Positions 39,933 to 50,693 are shown, numbered from the stretch's first letter. The stretch is DNA of 64,000 nt from an uncultured Prevotellaceae bacterium (GCA_902784565.1 CACZVE010000003.1:62001-126000); one strand, 5' to 3'. The notes: generated by a model from the letters alone, not told the origin. A program made the numbers and translations.

Positions 39933-39973
39933 TTAGGAATTAGAAATTAGGAATTAGTAATTATGATTACCTG
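39932..39973 (+). repeat. AATTAGGAATTAGTA repeat, second copy
   Basis: Two to three tandem copies; 39946-39973 is identical to 27084-27111. Here ATGATTACC is followed by TGA, giving a three-codon mini-ORF just before the acyl-CoA synthetase ATG. Confidence 0.68.
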
Positions 39974-39978
39974 AGAAG

Positions 39979-41712
39979 ATGGAAACAAAGAACATTAGAT
40001 TAGACATGGCTGGACGGCCGCTGCCAGACAGAACATATCCTGCTGAGACTGGAAGCGAGGGCTATCATTTGTGGGAACGGACCTTGGGCCAGTGGCTTGA
40101 ATACTGGGCTGAGACAACACCCGACAAAGAATACATCGTCTATTCAGATAGAGATCTAAGATTCACTTGGAGCAAGTTCAACGAACGTGTGGACAATCTG
40201 GCCAAGGGCCTGATTGCCATCGGCGTGAAGCGCGGCTCGAACGTGGGTATCTGGGCTACCAACGTGCCCGACTGGCTCACCTTCCTCTATGCCACCGCCA
40301 AGATTGGTGCCGTCTTAGTGACGGTGAACACGAACTACAAGCAGAACGAAGTGGAATATCTCTGCAAGGACTCCGACATGGAAGTGCTCTGCATCACCGA
40401 CGGCACCTGGGACTGTAACTATGTGGACATGACCTACACGATGCTGCCTGAGTTGAAGACCTGCGAGCGCGGACACCTGAACAGCGAACGGTTCCCTTAT
40501 ATGAAGAACGTAGTGTTCATCGGTATGGAGAAATACCGTGGCATGTACAATACGGCCGAGTTGCTGCTCTTGGGTCAGAATGTGGAAGACGATACGCTCA
40601 ACGAGATGAAGAGCAAGGTGACTTGCCACGATGTCTGCAACATGCAGTACACCTCAGGTACCACCGGCTTCCCCAAGGGCGTGATGCTCACCCACTACGG
40701 CATTGCCAACGACGGCTACTTCACAGGCGAAAACATGGGCTTCACACAGGACGACAAACTCTGCGTCTGTGTGCCCCTATTCCATTGCTTCGGTGTGGTG
40801 CTCGCCACGATGAACTGTCTGACGCACGGTTGTACGGAGGTGATGGTGGAGAAGTTCGACCCCCTCGTGGTGCTCGCCTCCATCCATAAGGAAAGGTGTA
40901 CGGCCGTCTATGGTGTACCCACGATGTTCATCGCCGAACTCAACCACCCGATGTTCTCGATGTTCGACCTGACCTGTCTGCGTACAGGTATCATGGCAGG
41001 CTCACTCTGTCCGGTGGAACTGATGAAGCAGGTATCGGAAAAGATGTATATGACCATCACCAGTGTGTATGGACTCACAGAGTCGTCGCCTGGTATGACC
41101 CAGACCTGTCTGAACGACACCTTCGAGCAGCGCTGTACGACGGTAGGTCGCGATTTCCCGTTTGTCGACGTGAAGGTGCTCGACCCCGAGACGGGCGAGG
41201 AGTGTCCCGTTGGCGTACAGGGCGAGATGTGCTGTAAGGGCTTCAATGTGATGAAGGGCTACTACAAGAACCCCGAGGCCACAGCAGAGGTCATCGACAA
41301 GAACGGTTATCTTCACTCAGGCGACCTGGGTGTGAAGGATGAAGAGGGCTTTTACAAGATCACAGGTCGTATCAAGGATATGATCATCCGAGGCGGCGAG
41401 AATATCTATCCGCGAGAAATAGAAGAGTTCCTCTATCACATGCCTGGCATCCGCGATGTACAGGTGGCTGCTGTGCCTTCCAAGAAATACGGTGAGGCAG
41501 TGGGTGCCTTCATCATCCTCGAAGAGGGTGTGAAGATGGAGCCCGAGGATGTGCAGGAGTTCTGTCGTGGGAAAATTGCCCGTTATAAGATTCCGAAGTA
41601 CGTGTTCTTCATCGACCAGTTCCCACTGACGGGAAGTGGCAAGATCCAGAAGTTCAAGTTGAAGGAGATGAGTCTGGAACTCTGCAAGCAGCAGGGCATA
41701 GAAGTGATTTAA
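39979..41712 (+). CDS. Acyl-CoA synthetase (AMP-binding)
   Basis: 577 aa of the ANL superfamily. P-loop-like motif [16 protein letters not shown] (about 223-238), [11 protein letters not shown] (A5), the hinge [16 protein letters not shown] (A8) and the catalytic Lys in [13 protein letters not shown] (A10). It resembles medium/long-chain fatty acid CoA ligases and may feed lipid recycling; substrate not resolved. It is paired with the XRE-cupin gene, an arrangement that suggests substrate- or product-controlled expression. Confidence 0.9.
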   Translation: METKNIRLDMAGRPLPDRTYPAETGSEGYHLWERTLGQWLEYWAETTPDKEYIVYSDRDLRFTWSKFNERVDNLAKGLIAIGVKRGSNVGIWATNVPDWLTFLYATAKIGAVLVTVNTNYKQNEVEYLCKDSDMEVLCITDGTWDCNYVDMTYTMLPELKTCERGHLNSERFPYMKNVVFIGMEKYRGMYNTAELLLLGQNVEDDTLNEMKSKVTCHDVCNMQYTSGTTGFPKGVMLTHYGIANDGYFTGENMGFTQDDKLCVCVPLFHCFGVVLATMNCLTHGCTEVMVEKFDPLVVLASIHKERCTAVYGVPTMFIAELNHPMFSMFDLTCLRTGIMAGSLCPVELMKQVSEKMYMTITSVYGLTESSPGMTQTCLNDTFEQRCTTVGRDFPFVDVKVLDPETGEECPVGVQGEMCCKGFNVMKGYYKNPEATAEVIDKNGYLHSGDLGVKDEEGFYKITGRIKDMIIRGGENIYPREIEEFLYHMPGIRDVQVAAVPSKKYGEAVGAFIILEEGVKMEPEDVQEFCRGKIARYKIPKYVFFIDQFPLTGSGKIQKFKLKEMSLELCKQQGIEVI

Positions 41713-41725
41713 TAACATCAACAAT

Positions 41726-42949
41726 ATGGATATTACCGAACGGTTCTTAAACTACACCAAGTTCGACACGCAATCGGCTGAGGACAGCGAGAGTGTGCCA
41801 AGTACCCCGAAACAACTGATCTTTGCCGAGTACCTGAAGAAAGAACTCGAAAGCGAAGGATTGGAAGACGTGGAACTCGACGAGAAGGGTTATCTCTATG
41901 CGACCCTCCCCTCGAATATCAAGGAGAAGGTGCCTACCATCGGCTTCATCTCCCACTACGACACCAGTCCCGATTGCAGCGGAGCCGACATCAAACCACA
42001 GATCATCCGCAACTACAATGGTGGTGAGATCCTGCTCTCGGAGGGTATCGTCAGCAGTCCTAAGAAATTCCCTGAACTGTTGCACCACAGAGGCGAGGAC
42101 TTGATTGTGACGGACGGACACACCTTGTTGGGTGCCGACGACAAGGCCGGTATAGCAGAGATTGTGCAAGCCATGTGCTATTTGCGTGACCATAAGGACA
42201 TCCGTCACGGAGATATCCGCATCGCCTTCAACCCCGACGAGGAGATCGGTATGGGTGCCCACCACTTCGATGTGGAGAAGTTCGGCTGCGAATGGGCCTA
42301 CACGATGGATGGCGGTGATGTGGGCGAACTGGAATTCGAGAATTTCAATGCCGCCTCAGCCAAGATCACCATCAAGGGTATCAGTGTGCATCCGGGCTAT
42401 GCCAAGGGTAAGATGGTGAACGCCAATGCTCTCGCAGCAGAGTTTGCAAAGATGTTACCCGCTGACGAGACACCTGAGACAACGGAAGGTTATCAGGGAT
42501 TCTACCATCTGCTGGGTATCCAGTCGAATATCGAGGAAGCCAAGATGAGTTACATCATCCGCGACCATGACCGTGATATTTTTGAGGACCGCAAACGCTT
42601 TGTCCAGCGCTGTGCCGACAGGATGAATGAGAAATACGGTGAGGGAACCGTCATCTGCGAGGTGAAGGACCAGTACTATAATATGAAGGAGAAGATCGAC
42701 CCGCAGATGCACGTCATCGACGTGGTGCTGCATGCCATGCAGGCCTGCGAGGTAGCGCCGAAGGTGCGTCCCATCCGAGGCGGCACTGATGGTGCACAAC
42801 TCTCGTTCAAGGGTCTCCCCTGCCCCAACATCTTCGCTGGCGGCGTGAACTTCCACGGACCGTATGAGTTCGTCTCTATCCAGTCGATGGAGAAGGCCAT
42901 GCAGGTCATCGTGAAGATATGTGAAATAGTAGCCGACTTTAATAATTAA
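41726..42949 (+). CDS. pepT: Peptidase T (tripeptide aminopeptidase)
   Basis: 407-aa M20 metallopeptidase. Zinc ligands and catalytic residues: [11 protein letters not shown] (His, Asp), [11 protein letters not shown] (bridging Asp), [14 protein letters not shown] (catalytic Glu-Glu), [16 protein letters not shown], and [22 protein letters not shown] with the late His region. It cleaves the N-terminal residue from tripeptides in the cytoplasm. Length is typical. It follows the acyl-CoA synthetase by 13 bp. Confidence 0.95.
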   Translation: MDITERFLNYTKFDTQSAEDSESVPSTPKQLIFAEYLKKELESEGLEDVELDEKGYLYATLPSNIKEKVPTIGFISHYDTSPDCSGADIKPQIIRNYNGGEILLSEGIVSSPKKFPELLHHRGEDLIVTDGHTLLGADDKAGIAEIVQAMCYLRDHKDIRHGDIRIAFNPDEEIGMGAHHFDVEKFGCEWAYTMDGGDVGELEFENFNAASAKITIKGISVHPGYAKGKMVNANALAAEFAKMLPADETPETTEGYQGFYHLLGIQSNIEEAKMSYIIRDHDRDIFEDRKRFVQRCADRMNEKYGEGTVICEVKDQYYNMKEKIDPQMHVIDVVLHAMQACEVAPKVRPIRGGTDGAQLSFKGLPCPNIFAGGVNFHGPYEFVSIQSMEKAMQVIVKICEIVADFNN

Positions 42950-42955
42950 AAACTT

Positions 42956-45214
42956 ATGGGAGAAGTTCCAGCATTGGTCAATGACCTGGCGTTGATACTC
43001 GTTGTAGCAGGTATCGTAACGCTGTTGTTCAAGAAACTCAAGCAGCCACTGGTATTAGGATATGTGGTGGCAGGTTTTCTGGTGAGTCCACACATGCCCT
43101 ATACAGCATCAGTTGTTGACTCAGAGAATATCCATCTGTGGTCAGACCTCGGTGTGATGTTCCTCTTGTTCTCGCTGGGACTAGACTTCTCATTCAAGAA
43201 AATCCTGAAAATGGGTGCCTCGCCCATCATTTCCACGTGTACCATCATCTTCTGCATGTCGATGTTGGGTATGTTTGTGGGCAATCTCTTCGGATGGGCC
43301 AGGATGGACTGTATATTCTTGGGCGGCATGCTCGCCATGTCGTCGACGACTATTATCTACAAGGCTTTCGACGACCTAGGACTCCGACAGCAACAGTTTG
43401 CCGGACGCGTGATGAGTGTGCTGATACTCGAAGACATCCTTGCCATCGTGATGATGGTGCTGTTGAGTGCTATCGCCAGTGGTAAGGATTTGGGGGGCGG
43501 TGAGATGCTGGGCAGCGTCTGGCAGATCGTGTTCTTCCTCGTGCTCTGGCTCGTGGTAGGTATCTTCGCCATACCTATTTTCCTGCGTCGCGTCAGATAC
43601 CTTATTAATAATGAGGTGCTGCTCATTGTGTCGCTGGGTCTCTGCTGCGCCATGGCGGTATTCTCCACCAAGGTGGGATTCTCGTCGGCTTTCGGTGCCT
43701 TCATCATGGGTAGTATCCTGGCAGAGACCATTGAGGCAGACAAGATCATCAAACTGGTGGAGCCGGTGAAGAACCTCTTCGGTGCCATCTTCTTCGTGTC
43801 GGTGGGTATGCTCGTCGATCCGAAAATCCTGGTGGAATATGCCCTACCAATCTTCATACTCGTCATGACCATCCTCATTGGACAGGCCATCTTCGGCACC
43901 TTCTCCTTCATGTTGGGAGGTGAGAGTCTGAAGTCTGCCATCCGTTGCGGATTCGCGATGGCACAGATTGGTGAGTTCTCATTCATCATCGCCTCGCTGG
44001 GTCTCTCGTTAGGCGTCATCGGCGACTTCCTCTATCCCGTAGTGGTGGCCGTATCCGTTATCACCACATTCCTGACACCTTACATGATACGGTTTGCCAC
44101 ACCGGTGTATGCCCATCTGGAGAAGCGGTTACCCAACAAACTCATCCGTTCGATGAACCACCTGTCGATGAATCAGGCCGGTGAACAGGGAAGCAGTCTG
44201 TGGAAACAGTTGCTGTCGCAGATGGCGATGAACACCATCGTCTACTCTATCCTGAGCGTGGCTGCCATCCTGCTGATGTTCACCTTCGTGTTACCATTTA
44301 TACAGAGGTTACTGCCTGGCGACGATCTGCTCATCTATGCCAATATCATCACAGGACTGCTCACAATACTGATCATCTCACCTTTCCTTCGTGCAATGGT
44401 GATGAAGAAGAACAAAAGTGAGGAGTGGAAAGCCCTCTGGGCAAAGAGCAACCGTAACCGTCTGCCGCTGATGTTCACCGTCCTCGTGCGTGTCATCATC
44501 GCTGTCTGTTTCATCTTCTATATCTGTCACCGTCTGACCCACTTCGCCAATGCACTGATCATCACCATCGGATTCATTTTCGTAGGACTGATCGTGCTGT
44601 CGCGCTGGATCAAGAAGAGAAGTATCTCACTAGAACGTCTCTTCATCCTCAACCTGCGCAGTCGTGACATCGAGGCACAGGTACATGGCAAGAAACGTCC
44701 GCTCTATGAAGGGAAACTGCTGGACCGCGATATCCACATCGCCGACTTCGAGATACCCACGAATAGCGGTTGGATGGGCCAGACCCTAAAGCAACTGAAC
44801 TTAGGACAGAAATACGGTGTGCATGTCAGCAGCATCCTACGTGGCGGATGGCGTCTGAACATCCCCGACGGTGACTATGTCATCTTCCCGAACGATATTC
44901 TGCAGGTGATTGGTAGCGACGCACAGTTCTCTACCTTCCGTCAGGCTCTGGAGGACAGTCTTATCGGCGAAGATCCCGACCTGGAGAGTCGTGAGATGAA
45001 ACTGCGCCAGATGATCATCGGCAGTGACAGCCCGTTTATCGGCAAGACCCTCATCGAGAGCAAGATCCGCGACCTGTACAGTTGTATGGTCGTCGGTTTG
45101 GAGGAAGGCAAGGAAAGCCTGTCGCCCTTCAGACCCAACCGGAAGTTTGAGGAGGGTGACATCATCTGGGTCGTCGGTGAGGAAGAAAGCCTCAACGAAC
45201 TCATGAATGTCTGA
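42956..45214 (+). CDS. Kef-type cation:proton antiporter with RCK-C domains
   Basis: 752 aa. About 12 CPA2-type helices in residues 1-390 (VAGIVTLLFKKLKQPLVLGYVVAGFLVSPHMP, FSLGLDFSFKK, LEDILAIVMMVLL with the ion-binding Asp), a second helical part to about 560, then two TrkA-C/RCK-C-like domains at about 600-670 and 680-750 (IADFEIPTNSGWMGQTLKQL; IGSDSPFIGKTLIES). It exports K+ or Na+ in exchange for protons, gated by a ligand on the RCK-C part. No RCK-N (NAD-binding) domain is evident. Confidence 0.88.
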   Translation: MGEVPALVNDLALILVVAGIVTLLFKKLKQPLVLGYVVAGFLVSPHMPYTASVVDSENIHLWSDLGVMFLLFSLGLDFSFKKILKMGASPIISTCTIIFCMSMLGMFVGNLFGWARMDCIFLGGMLAMSSTTIIYKAFDDLGLRQQQFAGRVMSVLILEDILAIVMMVLLSAIASGKDLGGGEMLGSVWQIVFFLVLWLVVGIFAIPIFLRRVRYLINNEVLLIVSLGLCCAMAVFSTKVGFSSAFGAFIMGSILAETIEADKIIKLVEPVKNLFGAIFFVSVGMLVDPKILVEYALPIFILVMTILIGQAIFGTFSFMLGGESLKSAIRCGFAMAQIGEFSFIIASLGLSLGVIGDFLYPVVVAVSVITTFLTPYMIRFATPVYAHLEKRLPNKLIRSMNHLSMNQAGEQGSSLWKQLLSQMAMNTIVYSILSVAAILLMFTFVLPFIQRLLPGDDLLIYANIITGLLTILIISPFLRAMVMKKNKSEEWKALWAKSNRNRLPLMFTVLVRVIIAVCFIFYICHRLTHFANALIITIGFIFVGLIVLSRWIKKRSISLERLFILNLRSRDIEAQVHGKKRPLYEGKLLDRDIHIADFEIPTNSGWMGQTLKQLNLGQKYGVHVSSILRGGWRLNIPDGDYVIFPNDILQVIGSDAQFSTFRQALEDSLIGEDPDLESREMKLRQMIIGSDSPFIGKTLIESKIRDLYSCMVVGLEEGKESLSPFRPNRKFEEGDIIWVVGEEESLNELMNV

Positions 45215-45233
45215 AGAAGGTTTCTCTTATTGA

Positions 45234-48224
45234 TTAATACCACTGCACGGCGTTGGAATAACTGCTGCGCTTGTCATATTTGAGGGCATCGGTCAGGGTG
45301 GCTGCGTTACAGCGGAAAGAGAAGTTGTAACTGGTATAAGGTGCCAGCACCACGGAGCACGACATATTGAAACAGTGCAGGTCGCGTGAGAGCGAGGCTG
45401 TGGTCATGGATATCTTATGATTGTCGAAGTCGTAGCCGCTGGAGAAGGAGATATTCCAGCCATCACTAAGACGAATATATCCGCTGAGATTCAAGTTCTG
45501 GCTAAAGACATAAGGATAGCGCATGGTCTTGTAGTTGAAGTTCGAGCTACCCTCGCGCATCGAGATACCATAGCCGATGCTGAGTGACCAAGGCAACTTG
45601 AATGCCATGTAACCGTCTTCATCGGTCTCAGCCTTCGACTTCTCCTTAGGACCGCGCTTGGCCTTCTCCATATCCTTGTCGATATTGGTCTCCACCTCGT
45701 TGTCCCATTCATCATCCTCCTCATCGTTTTTATCCTTGTCTTTGTCCTTGTCTACCTTCTCGCCACGCAAACGCTTGAAGAAGTCCGAGATCTTTTTGTT
45801 GTCGATGGTATAGGAGAGGTTCTGCGACAAGCCCTGGAAACGACCGATCTTACCCTGTCCCCAGTAGGTGGTGTGTTCACTGACTCTCGGCGTGGCACCC
45901 ACACTGTCGGCTTCATAGACATACGAAGCGAAGACGGCATTGAGATTGAACGTGTAACTCTTCGACAGTTTCAGACGCAGACGGGTATTGAGGTCACTCC
46001 ACGGACGAATCTTCGCCGCCATATTGTAACTCATCGAGAAACCAAGTTCGTCGATCAGGGAGATTTTCTTCAGTGAGTCGTCCTTGTTACGGTATTTCAT
46101 CTCGAAATTATTGCCGATATCAACACTGATGCTACCTGCCATGCCCTTTTGAGGAGCCGAGACACCTCCGATATTGTAGGGCGAATATTCCACCAACGTC
46201 ACATTACCTTCAGCATCGGTTTTCTGATAGGTCTTATAATAGCCGTAGCGCGAAGCACTGAAATCGGGGTGATAGGAGAAACCGACTGAGGTCGTGATGA
46301 CATGGCGGATTATCTTTTCACCGAACAACTTGCGATTAGGAGTCCAGTAACCATAGAGTTTCGTAGAGGCCGACAGACTTAAGTTCCAGTTGTAGACATT
46401 GTAGAATCCGCTGATCGTGTCGGTTATTTCCTTCTGGTTGACTTCATCCCACCGTTTTGACTGTTTAATGAACGAGGTCTGGTCAGTGAAAGTGAAGTTG
46501 GGCGTAAGGGTCAGATAGCCAAAAGCCGTGAAACTGGCTTGGATGGGAATGGAGTGCCTCATATTGTTCTGCCAGTCCTTCGTGAAACTGGAGTGCAGCA
46601 ACTTACTCTCCTTGGTCTTGATACGGTTGTTGAGGGTTCCGGTATAACTCATATTGATTTTCTCATACCAGCGTTCCTCACCTGCGGCCTTCTTACGTTT
46701 GAAGGGATAGAATCGTGCCACCGAGATACTCAGGTTTGGCAGGGTCATCTCAATGGTCGAGTCACGCATGTTCTGCGCCAGGTCTACCTGTGAACTCAGT
46801 GTCAGTCCGATACTGGAGAAGGTGGTGCGCCAACTGACGGAAGAGGTACGTGTCGTCTGCGTCATGGCCTGAGGGTTATACATCGACGAGAGATTGTTTT
46901 TCTCAAAACTCTCCGAGGCATAGTTCACACTGGCTGTCAGATTGTTGTAGGGGTTGGCCTTTTGGTCCTGGCTGTGCCGCCACTGGATCTTGAAACTGGT
47001 CGTCTTCTGATAGTCAGGCATGTTCTTCTCGCCATTCACGGTATTCTGGAAGTTGGCATAAACCGAGCCGCTATACTTATAGCGTTTCTTGTAGTTCGAT
47101 GCTGCCGAAAGGCCCCACGAGCCTTTGGTATAGATCTCACCGAGGAGTTTGAGGTCCATCTTGTCACCCAAGGCAAAGTAATAGCCGCCATCACGGAGAT
47201 AGAAACCACGTGATGTCTCATCGCCATACGTGGGCATGATAAAACCGCTGGAGTAACTCTTCGTAAAGGGGAAGAAGCCATAGGGAATGGCTAATGGCAA
47301 CGGTACGTCAGCCACTACCAGATAGGCTGGACCGAACACCACATCTTTTCCTGGGCGCACCTTCGCGCGAGACATGGCGATATAGAAATCTGGATGGGGA
47401 TCGTCGCAGGTGGTGTAGCGTCCATGCTCGAGATACATCTCACCGTTGGCACCACGCTTGGAGTGTTCACTGGTCAAGAAGCCGTCTTCCTGTTGAGTGT
47501 AGACATCAGTGATAAAACCTTTCTTGGTTTTGAAGTTGAACATCATCTCCGTCTGCTCATACTGGTCACTGCCCATCTTAAAGACTGGGGTACCTTTGGG
47601 TTTCTGCGTGGTACTGTCCATCTTACCTGTGGCATAGACGATATTGCTGTCGAGATTCATGTGGATATTCTCACTGGCCAGATCCATGTTCGTGTATTTC
47701 ACCGTGGCCTCACCATAGAGGTGGGCTGTGGCATTTGCAGCATCATAGGTCAGAGAATCTTCGGCAGTATACTCTACCGGTGCATCGATACCGTTCTTAC
47801 GTCGTTTGTTGATACTGTCGCGTGCCAATGAGTCATCGACAGCCTTATTATGCTTGTAGATTGCCAGTTCGAGGGAGTCCATCGTCGTGGTATCACGCTT
47901 GATCTTAATGGCCGACTCGGCACCAGGAGGGATAATGGTGTCCTGAGGAACCTCGTCCGTGTCAGCAGTCAATGCCTCCACAGCCTCACTGACAGATGCA
48001 GCATCGATGTCGGCTTCCACATTCGCGACTCCGATACTGTCGAGCAGTGCCGGGAGTGTCACAGAATCTGTCGATAGCGAGGGTGATTTTATCTCCGGCA
48101 ACGACACAACCCTACCCGACTCCACCACCTCCGGAGCCTTCCCAGAACGTAGCGCAGAAGGTGTACACGCCATCATCAGGATGAAGGCGCAGAGTATCGT
48201 GAGGATTACCGATTTCTGTTTCAC
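45234..48224 (-). CDS. lptD: LptD-like LPS-assembly outer-membrane protein
   Basis: About 996 aa. Starting at GTG 48224 gives VKQKSVILTILCAFILMMAC, a lipoprotein signal with lipobox MMAC. An OstA-like periplasmic part follows (about 155-290: YTAEDSLTYDAANATAHLYGEATVKYTNMDL), then a large beta-barrel beginning with VVADVPLPLAIPYGFFPF, a motif of LptD proteins. It inserts lipopolysaccharide into the outer leaflet with LptE. A Lys/Asp/Glu-rich stretch (DKDKDKDKNDEEDDEWDN) interrupts the C-terminal barrel and should be an exposed loop. The -7 box at 48230-48237 lies so close that the mRNA is leaderless or nearly so. Longer starts would be translated from repeat DNA. Confidence 0.82.
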   Translation of the reverse strand: MKQKSVILTILCAFILMMACTPSALRSGKAPEVVESGRVVSLPEIKSPSLSTDSVTLPALLDSIGVANVEADIDAASVSEAVEALTADTDEVPQDTIIPPGAESAIKIKRDTTTMDSLELAIYKHNKAVDDSLARDSINKRRKNGIDAPVEYTAEDSLTYDAANATAHLYGEATVKYTNMDLASENIHMNLDSNIVYATGKMDSTTQKPKGTPVFKMGSDQYEQTEMMFNFKTKKGFITDVYTQQEDGFLTSEHSKRGANGEMYLEHGRYTTCDDPHPDFYIAMSRAKVRPGKDVVFGPAYLVVADVPLPLAIPYGFFPFTKSYSSGFIMPTYGDETSRGFYLRDGGYYFALGDKMDLKLLGEIYTKGSWGLSAASNYKKRYKYSGSVYANFQNTVNGEKNMPDYQKTTSFKIQWRHSQDQKANPYNNLTASVNYASESFEKNNLSSMYNPQAMTQTTRTSSVSWRTTFSSIGLTLSSQVDLAQNMRDSTIEMTLPNLSISVARFYPFKRKKAAGEERWYEKINMSYTGTLNNRIKTKESKLLHSSFTKDWQNNMRHSIPIQASFTAFGYLTLTPNFTFTDQTSFIKQSKRWDEVNQKEITDTISGFYNVYNWNLSLSASTKLYGYWTPNRKLFGEKIIRHVITTSVGFSYHPDFSASRYGYYKTYQKTDAEGNVTLVEYSPYNIGGVSAPQKGMAGSISVDIGNNFEMKYRNKDDSLKKISLIDELGFSMSYNMAAKIRPWSDLNTRLRLKLSKSYTFNLNAVFASYVYEADSVGATPRVSEHTTYWGQGKIGRFQGLSQNLSYTIDNKKISDFFKRLRGEKVDKDKDKDKNDEEDDEWDNEVETNIDKDMEKAKRGPKEKSKAETDEDGYMAFKLPWSLSIGYGISMREGSSNFNYKTMRYPYVFSQNLNLSGYIRLSDGWNISFSSGYDFDNHKISMTTASLSRDLHCFNMSCSVVLAPYTSYNFSFRCNAATLTDALKYDKRSSYSNAVQWY

Positions 48225-48229
48225 GGATG

Positions 48230-48237
48230 CAAAGGTA
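48230..48237 (-). promoter_or_regulatory. Promoter -7 box for lptD
   Basis: TACCTTTG on the minus strand, only 5 bp before the GTG at 48224. Confidence 0.55.
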
Positions 48238-48246
48238 CGAATTTTT

Positions 48247-48326
48247 AGTGAATAGTGAAAAGTGAATAGTGAAAAGTTGCTGAACCTTGTGTTTTTTTCA
48301 CTATTCACTGTTCACTATTAACTATT
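48247..48326. repeat. Inverted pair of GTGAATAGTGAAAA repeats
   Basis: 48247-48276 (AGTGAATAGTGAAAAGTGAA type) and 48299-48326 (CACTATTCACTGTTCACTAT type) are near reverse complements over about 25 bp and can form a long hairpin, perhaps ending the HD-gene transcript. Confidence 0.6.
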
Positions 48327-48339
48327 CTCTAATCACCGA

Positions 48340-48879
48340 TCACTCAAAGCGTGTTGCCCATCCGAGGAAGCGATTGACACCCTCCTGTCCGAACTTCTCC
48401 AGACTCTGGGCTGCCTCCACCACTGTACGCTCCTGCTCAGGATGCGTCTTTGAATAGAACTTATCGGCATAGCAAACCACCTGTTCCTCCAGAGCCTCTG
48501 GCTCATAATGGCCGTCTACGGGCAATGGCAACTGTTGACGCTCGATCTGTTCACGGGAGAGACCTGTGCCCGTATGCCGTTCACAGACCATCGCATGGCG
48601 CTCCCATCCCTCCTCGCGGAGGATCTGTCCGCCAATAACGCCATGACATATATAAGGCTCTATGCCGAAACACTGGATACTGGGAGCGTTGCAACGGAAG
48701 ATACCGATGTCGTGCAACATGGCGGCCTCTTCCAGGAACTCCTCGTCAAGCCGTAGTTCCGGATGGGCTTTGGCAATCTTCAGACAACGGTCTGCCACCT
48801 GACGGGAGTGTATTAGCAATATCCGTCGGAGTTCGTTCTCCGACGGATAATACTTATCGATAATCTTTTGATAGTCCAT
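48340..48879 (-). CDS. HD-domain phosphohydrolase
   Basis: 179 aa. His24 in LIHSRQVADRCLKIA, the HD pair in EAAMLHDIGIFRCNAPS, and later His and Asp in ICHGVIGGQILREEGWERHAMVCERHTG and VCYADKF mark a metal-dependent HD phosphohydrolase of the HDIG type. The substrate is not known; small HD proteins of this size often act on nucleotides or tRNA ends. Its ATG overlaps the oadA-like stop (TAATG). Confidence 0.86.
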   Translation of the reverse strand: MDYQKIIDKYYPSENELRRILLIHSRQVADRCLKIAKAHPELRLDEEFLEEAAMLHDIGIFRCNAPSIQCFGIEPYICHGVIGGQILREEGWERHAMVCERHTGTGLSREQIERQQLPLPVDGHYEPEALEEQVVCYADKFYSKTHPEQERTVVEAAQSLEKFGQEGVNRFLGWATRFE

Positions 48880-50657
48880 TATGCCTCACGTTCAATCCAC
48901 GCAATCGTGTCACCCTGACGGATCTTCTGTCCAGGCTTTACACTGATATCCACCAACTTACCTCCGAGGGCTGCAGGAATCTCCACAATCTCACCCCACT
49001 TGGTCTGAAGGTAACAGAAGATATCACCTTCCTTATACTTCTGACCAATGAACGGTTCGATACAGGCAGCGGGTACACCCTCGCCTCCGAAACTCCAGAC
49101 GAGTTGTCCATCCAATGGACTTTTCACGGCATCGGCCTTGGCATGCTTCAGGGCGTCGATCTCCTCCTGTGGTATCTTCTTGCCGCCACCAAGTTTGGCA
49201 TCTTTCGCCTTCTGGAGATCTGCCAAGAACTGTTTCTTGGCCTGACCGCTCTTAAAGGCACGATACTGTTCGGGGTGCATACCCAACTCAAAGAGTTCCT
49301 CATCGTCCTGTCCGTAGTCCCAGCCATTCTCGTCCATCTCCTTGCGGAAACCGTCGAGGGCATTCTCCAACAGGGTATGTGGATCGACATCTGTAAACTG
49401 ACGGTTCTGTTTCTGAGCCAGTTCCACCAGCACCGGATCAATGGTACCGGGAATCTTACCAGACTTGCCGAGGATCATGCCCCACATGGCATCGTCCATC
49501 ATCACGAAACGACCCTTGCCTTGTTCGATGGTAAGGAGGTTCATCAGGGCGATGTTCTTCACATACTGCGAGAACGGTGTCACCAATGGGGGATAACCCA
49601 CACGTGGCCAGACATACTCTACCTCGTTGAAGAGTTTCACCAGCATATCATCCATCGTCAGTTCGGCCTCTCCTTTCTGTACACGCAGTTTGTTGATCAT
49701 CGTCTGGATACCACCAAGGTCAGCCATCATCGACCCCATCATGCCGCCAGGTAGTCCACAACCCAACAGGAGTGATGACATGTGTTTGTTGGCGGGATTG
49801 ATAAAGTAACCCAACCAGTCGTCAATAAACTCTTGTGTCAGGGTACGTGCCTGCATATAAGCATTCATATTCAGTTCTGCCACCTCGAAGCCTTCGTTCT
49901 TCAGCATCGACTGGACACTGATGATATCCGGATGCACCTTACCCCACGACAATGGCTCGATAGCCGTATCGATGATATCAGCACCATTGTTACAAACCTC
50001 GAGGATAGAAGCCATCGACAGACCCGGACCGGAATGACCATGATACTGGATGATGATATCAGGATGCTTGGTCTTGATGGCCTTCGTCAGTGCACCCAAC
50101 ATGGCGGGTTGTCCGATACCGGCCATATCCTTCAGACAGATCTCCTCGGCACCGGCAGCAATCACCTCATCGGCAATGGCAGCATAATAGTCAACGGTAT
50201 GCACAGGTGAGGTGGTGATACAGAGCGTGGCCTGTGGGGTCATGCCTCCCTCCTTGGCCCACTTGATACTGGGAATGATGTTACGCGTATCGTTCAGACC
50301 ACAGAAGATACGGGTGATATCGACACCCTGGGCATGTTTCACCTTATACATCAAGGCACGCACATCGTCGGGCACGGGATACATACGCAAGGCATTCAGA
50401 CCACGGTCAAGCATGTGTGTCTTGATACCTACTTCATTGAATGGCTTACAAAAGGCTCTCACAGCAGCATTGGGGTTCTCTCCTGCCATCAGGTTTACCT
50501 GCTCGAAAGCACCACCATTGGTTTCCACGCGGGCAAAGCACCCCATGTCGATAATCACTGGTGCAATGCGTTCTAACTGATCCTTACGGGGCTGGAACTT
50601 ACCCGAACTCTGCCACATGTCTCTGTAGACGAGACTGAACTGAATCTTCTTTTTCAT
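48879..50657 (-). CDS. Carboxyltransferase subunit (oxaloacetate decarboxylase alpha/pyruvate carboxylase B type)
   Basis: 592 aa. The HMGL-like TIM barrel carries QFSLVYRDMWQSSGKFQP, ICLKDMAGIG (the Lys that is carbamylated in relatives) and IQYHGHSGPGLSM with the metal-binding His pair. A PYC_OADA domain follows (about 300-470) and a biotinyl-like domain ends the chain (about 520-592). In that last domain the usual AMKM around the biotin lysine reads QTKWG. The enzyme would carboxylate or decarboxylate C3/C4 acids in the succinate-propionate pathway of these fermenters; the partner subunits are not in the window. Confidence 0.84.
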   Translation of the reverse strand: MKKKIQFSLVYRDMWQSSGKFQPRKDQLERIAPVIIDMGCFARVETNGGAFEQVNLMAGENPNAAVRAFCKPFNEVGIKTHMLDRGLNALRMYPVPDDVRALMYKVKHAQGVDITRIFCGLNDTRNIIPSIKWAKEGGMTPQATLCITTSPVHTVDYYAAIADEVIAAGAEEICLKDMAGIGQPAMLGALTKAIKTKHPDIIIQYHGHSGPGLSMASILEVCNNGADIIDTAIEPLSWGKVHPDIISVQSMLKNEGFEVAELNMNAYMQARTLTQEFIDDWLGYFINPANKHMSSLLLGCGLPGGMMGSMMADLGGIQTMINKLRVQKGEAELTMDDMLVKLFNEVEYVWPRVGYPPLVTPFSQYVKNIALMNLLTIEQGKGRFVMMDDAMWGMILGKSGKIPGTIDPVLVELAQKQNRQFTDVDPHTLLENALDGFRKEMDENGWDYGQDDEELFELGMHPEQYRAFKSGQAKKQFLADLQKAKDAKLGGGKKIPQEEIDALKHAKADAVKSPLDGQLVWSFGGEGVPAACIEPFIGQKYKEGDIFCYLQTKWGEIVEIPAALGGKLVDISVKPGQKIRQGDTIAWIEREA

Positions 50658-50693
50658 ATCGTTGTATTTCGCTATTTTTATATTTACAGTCCA

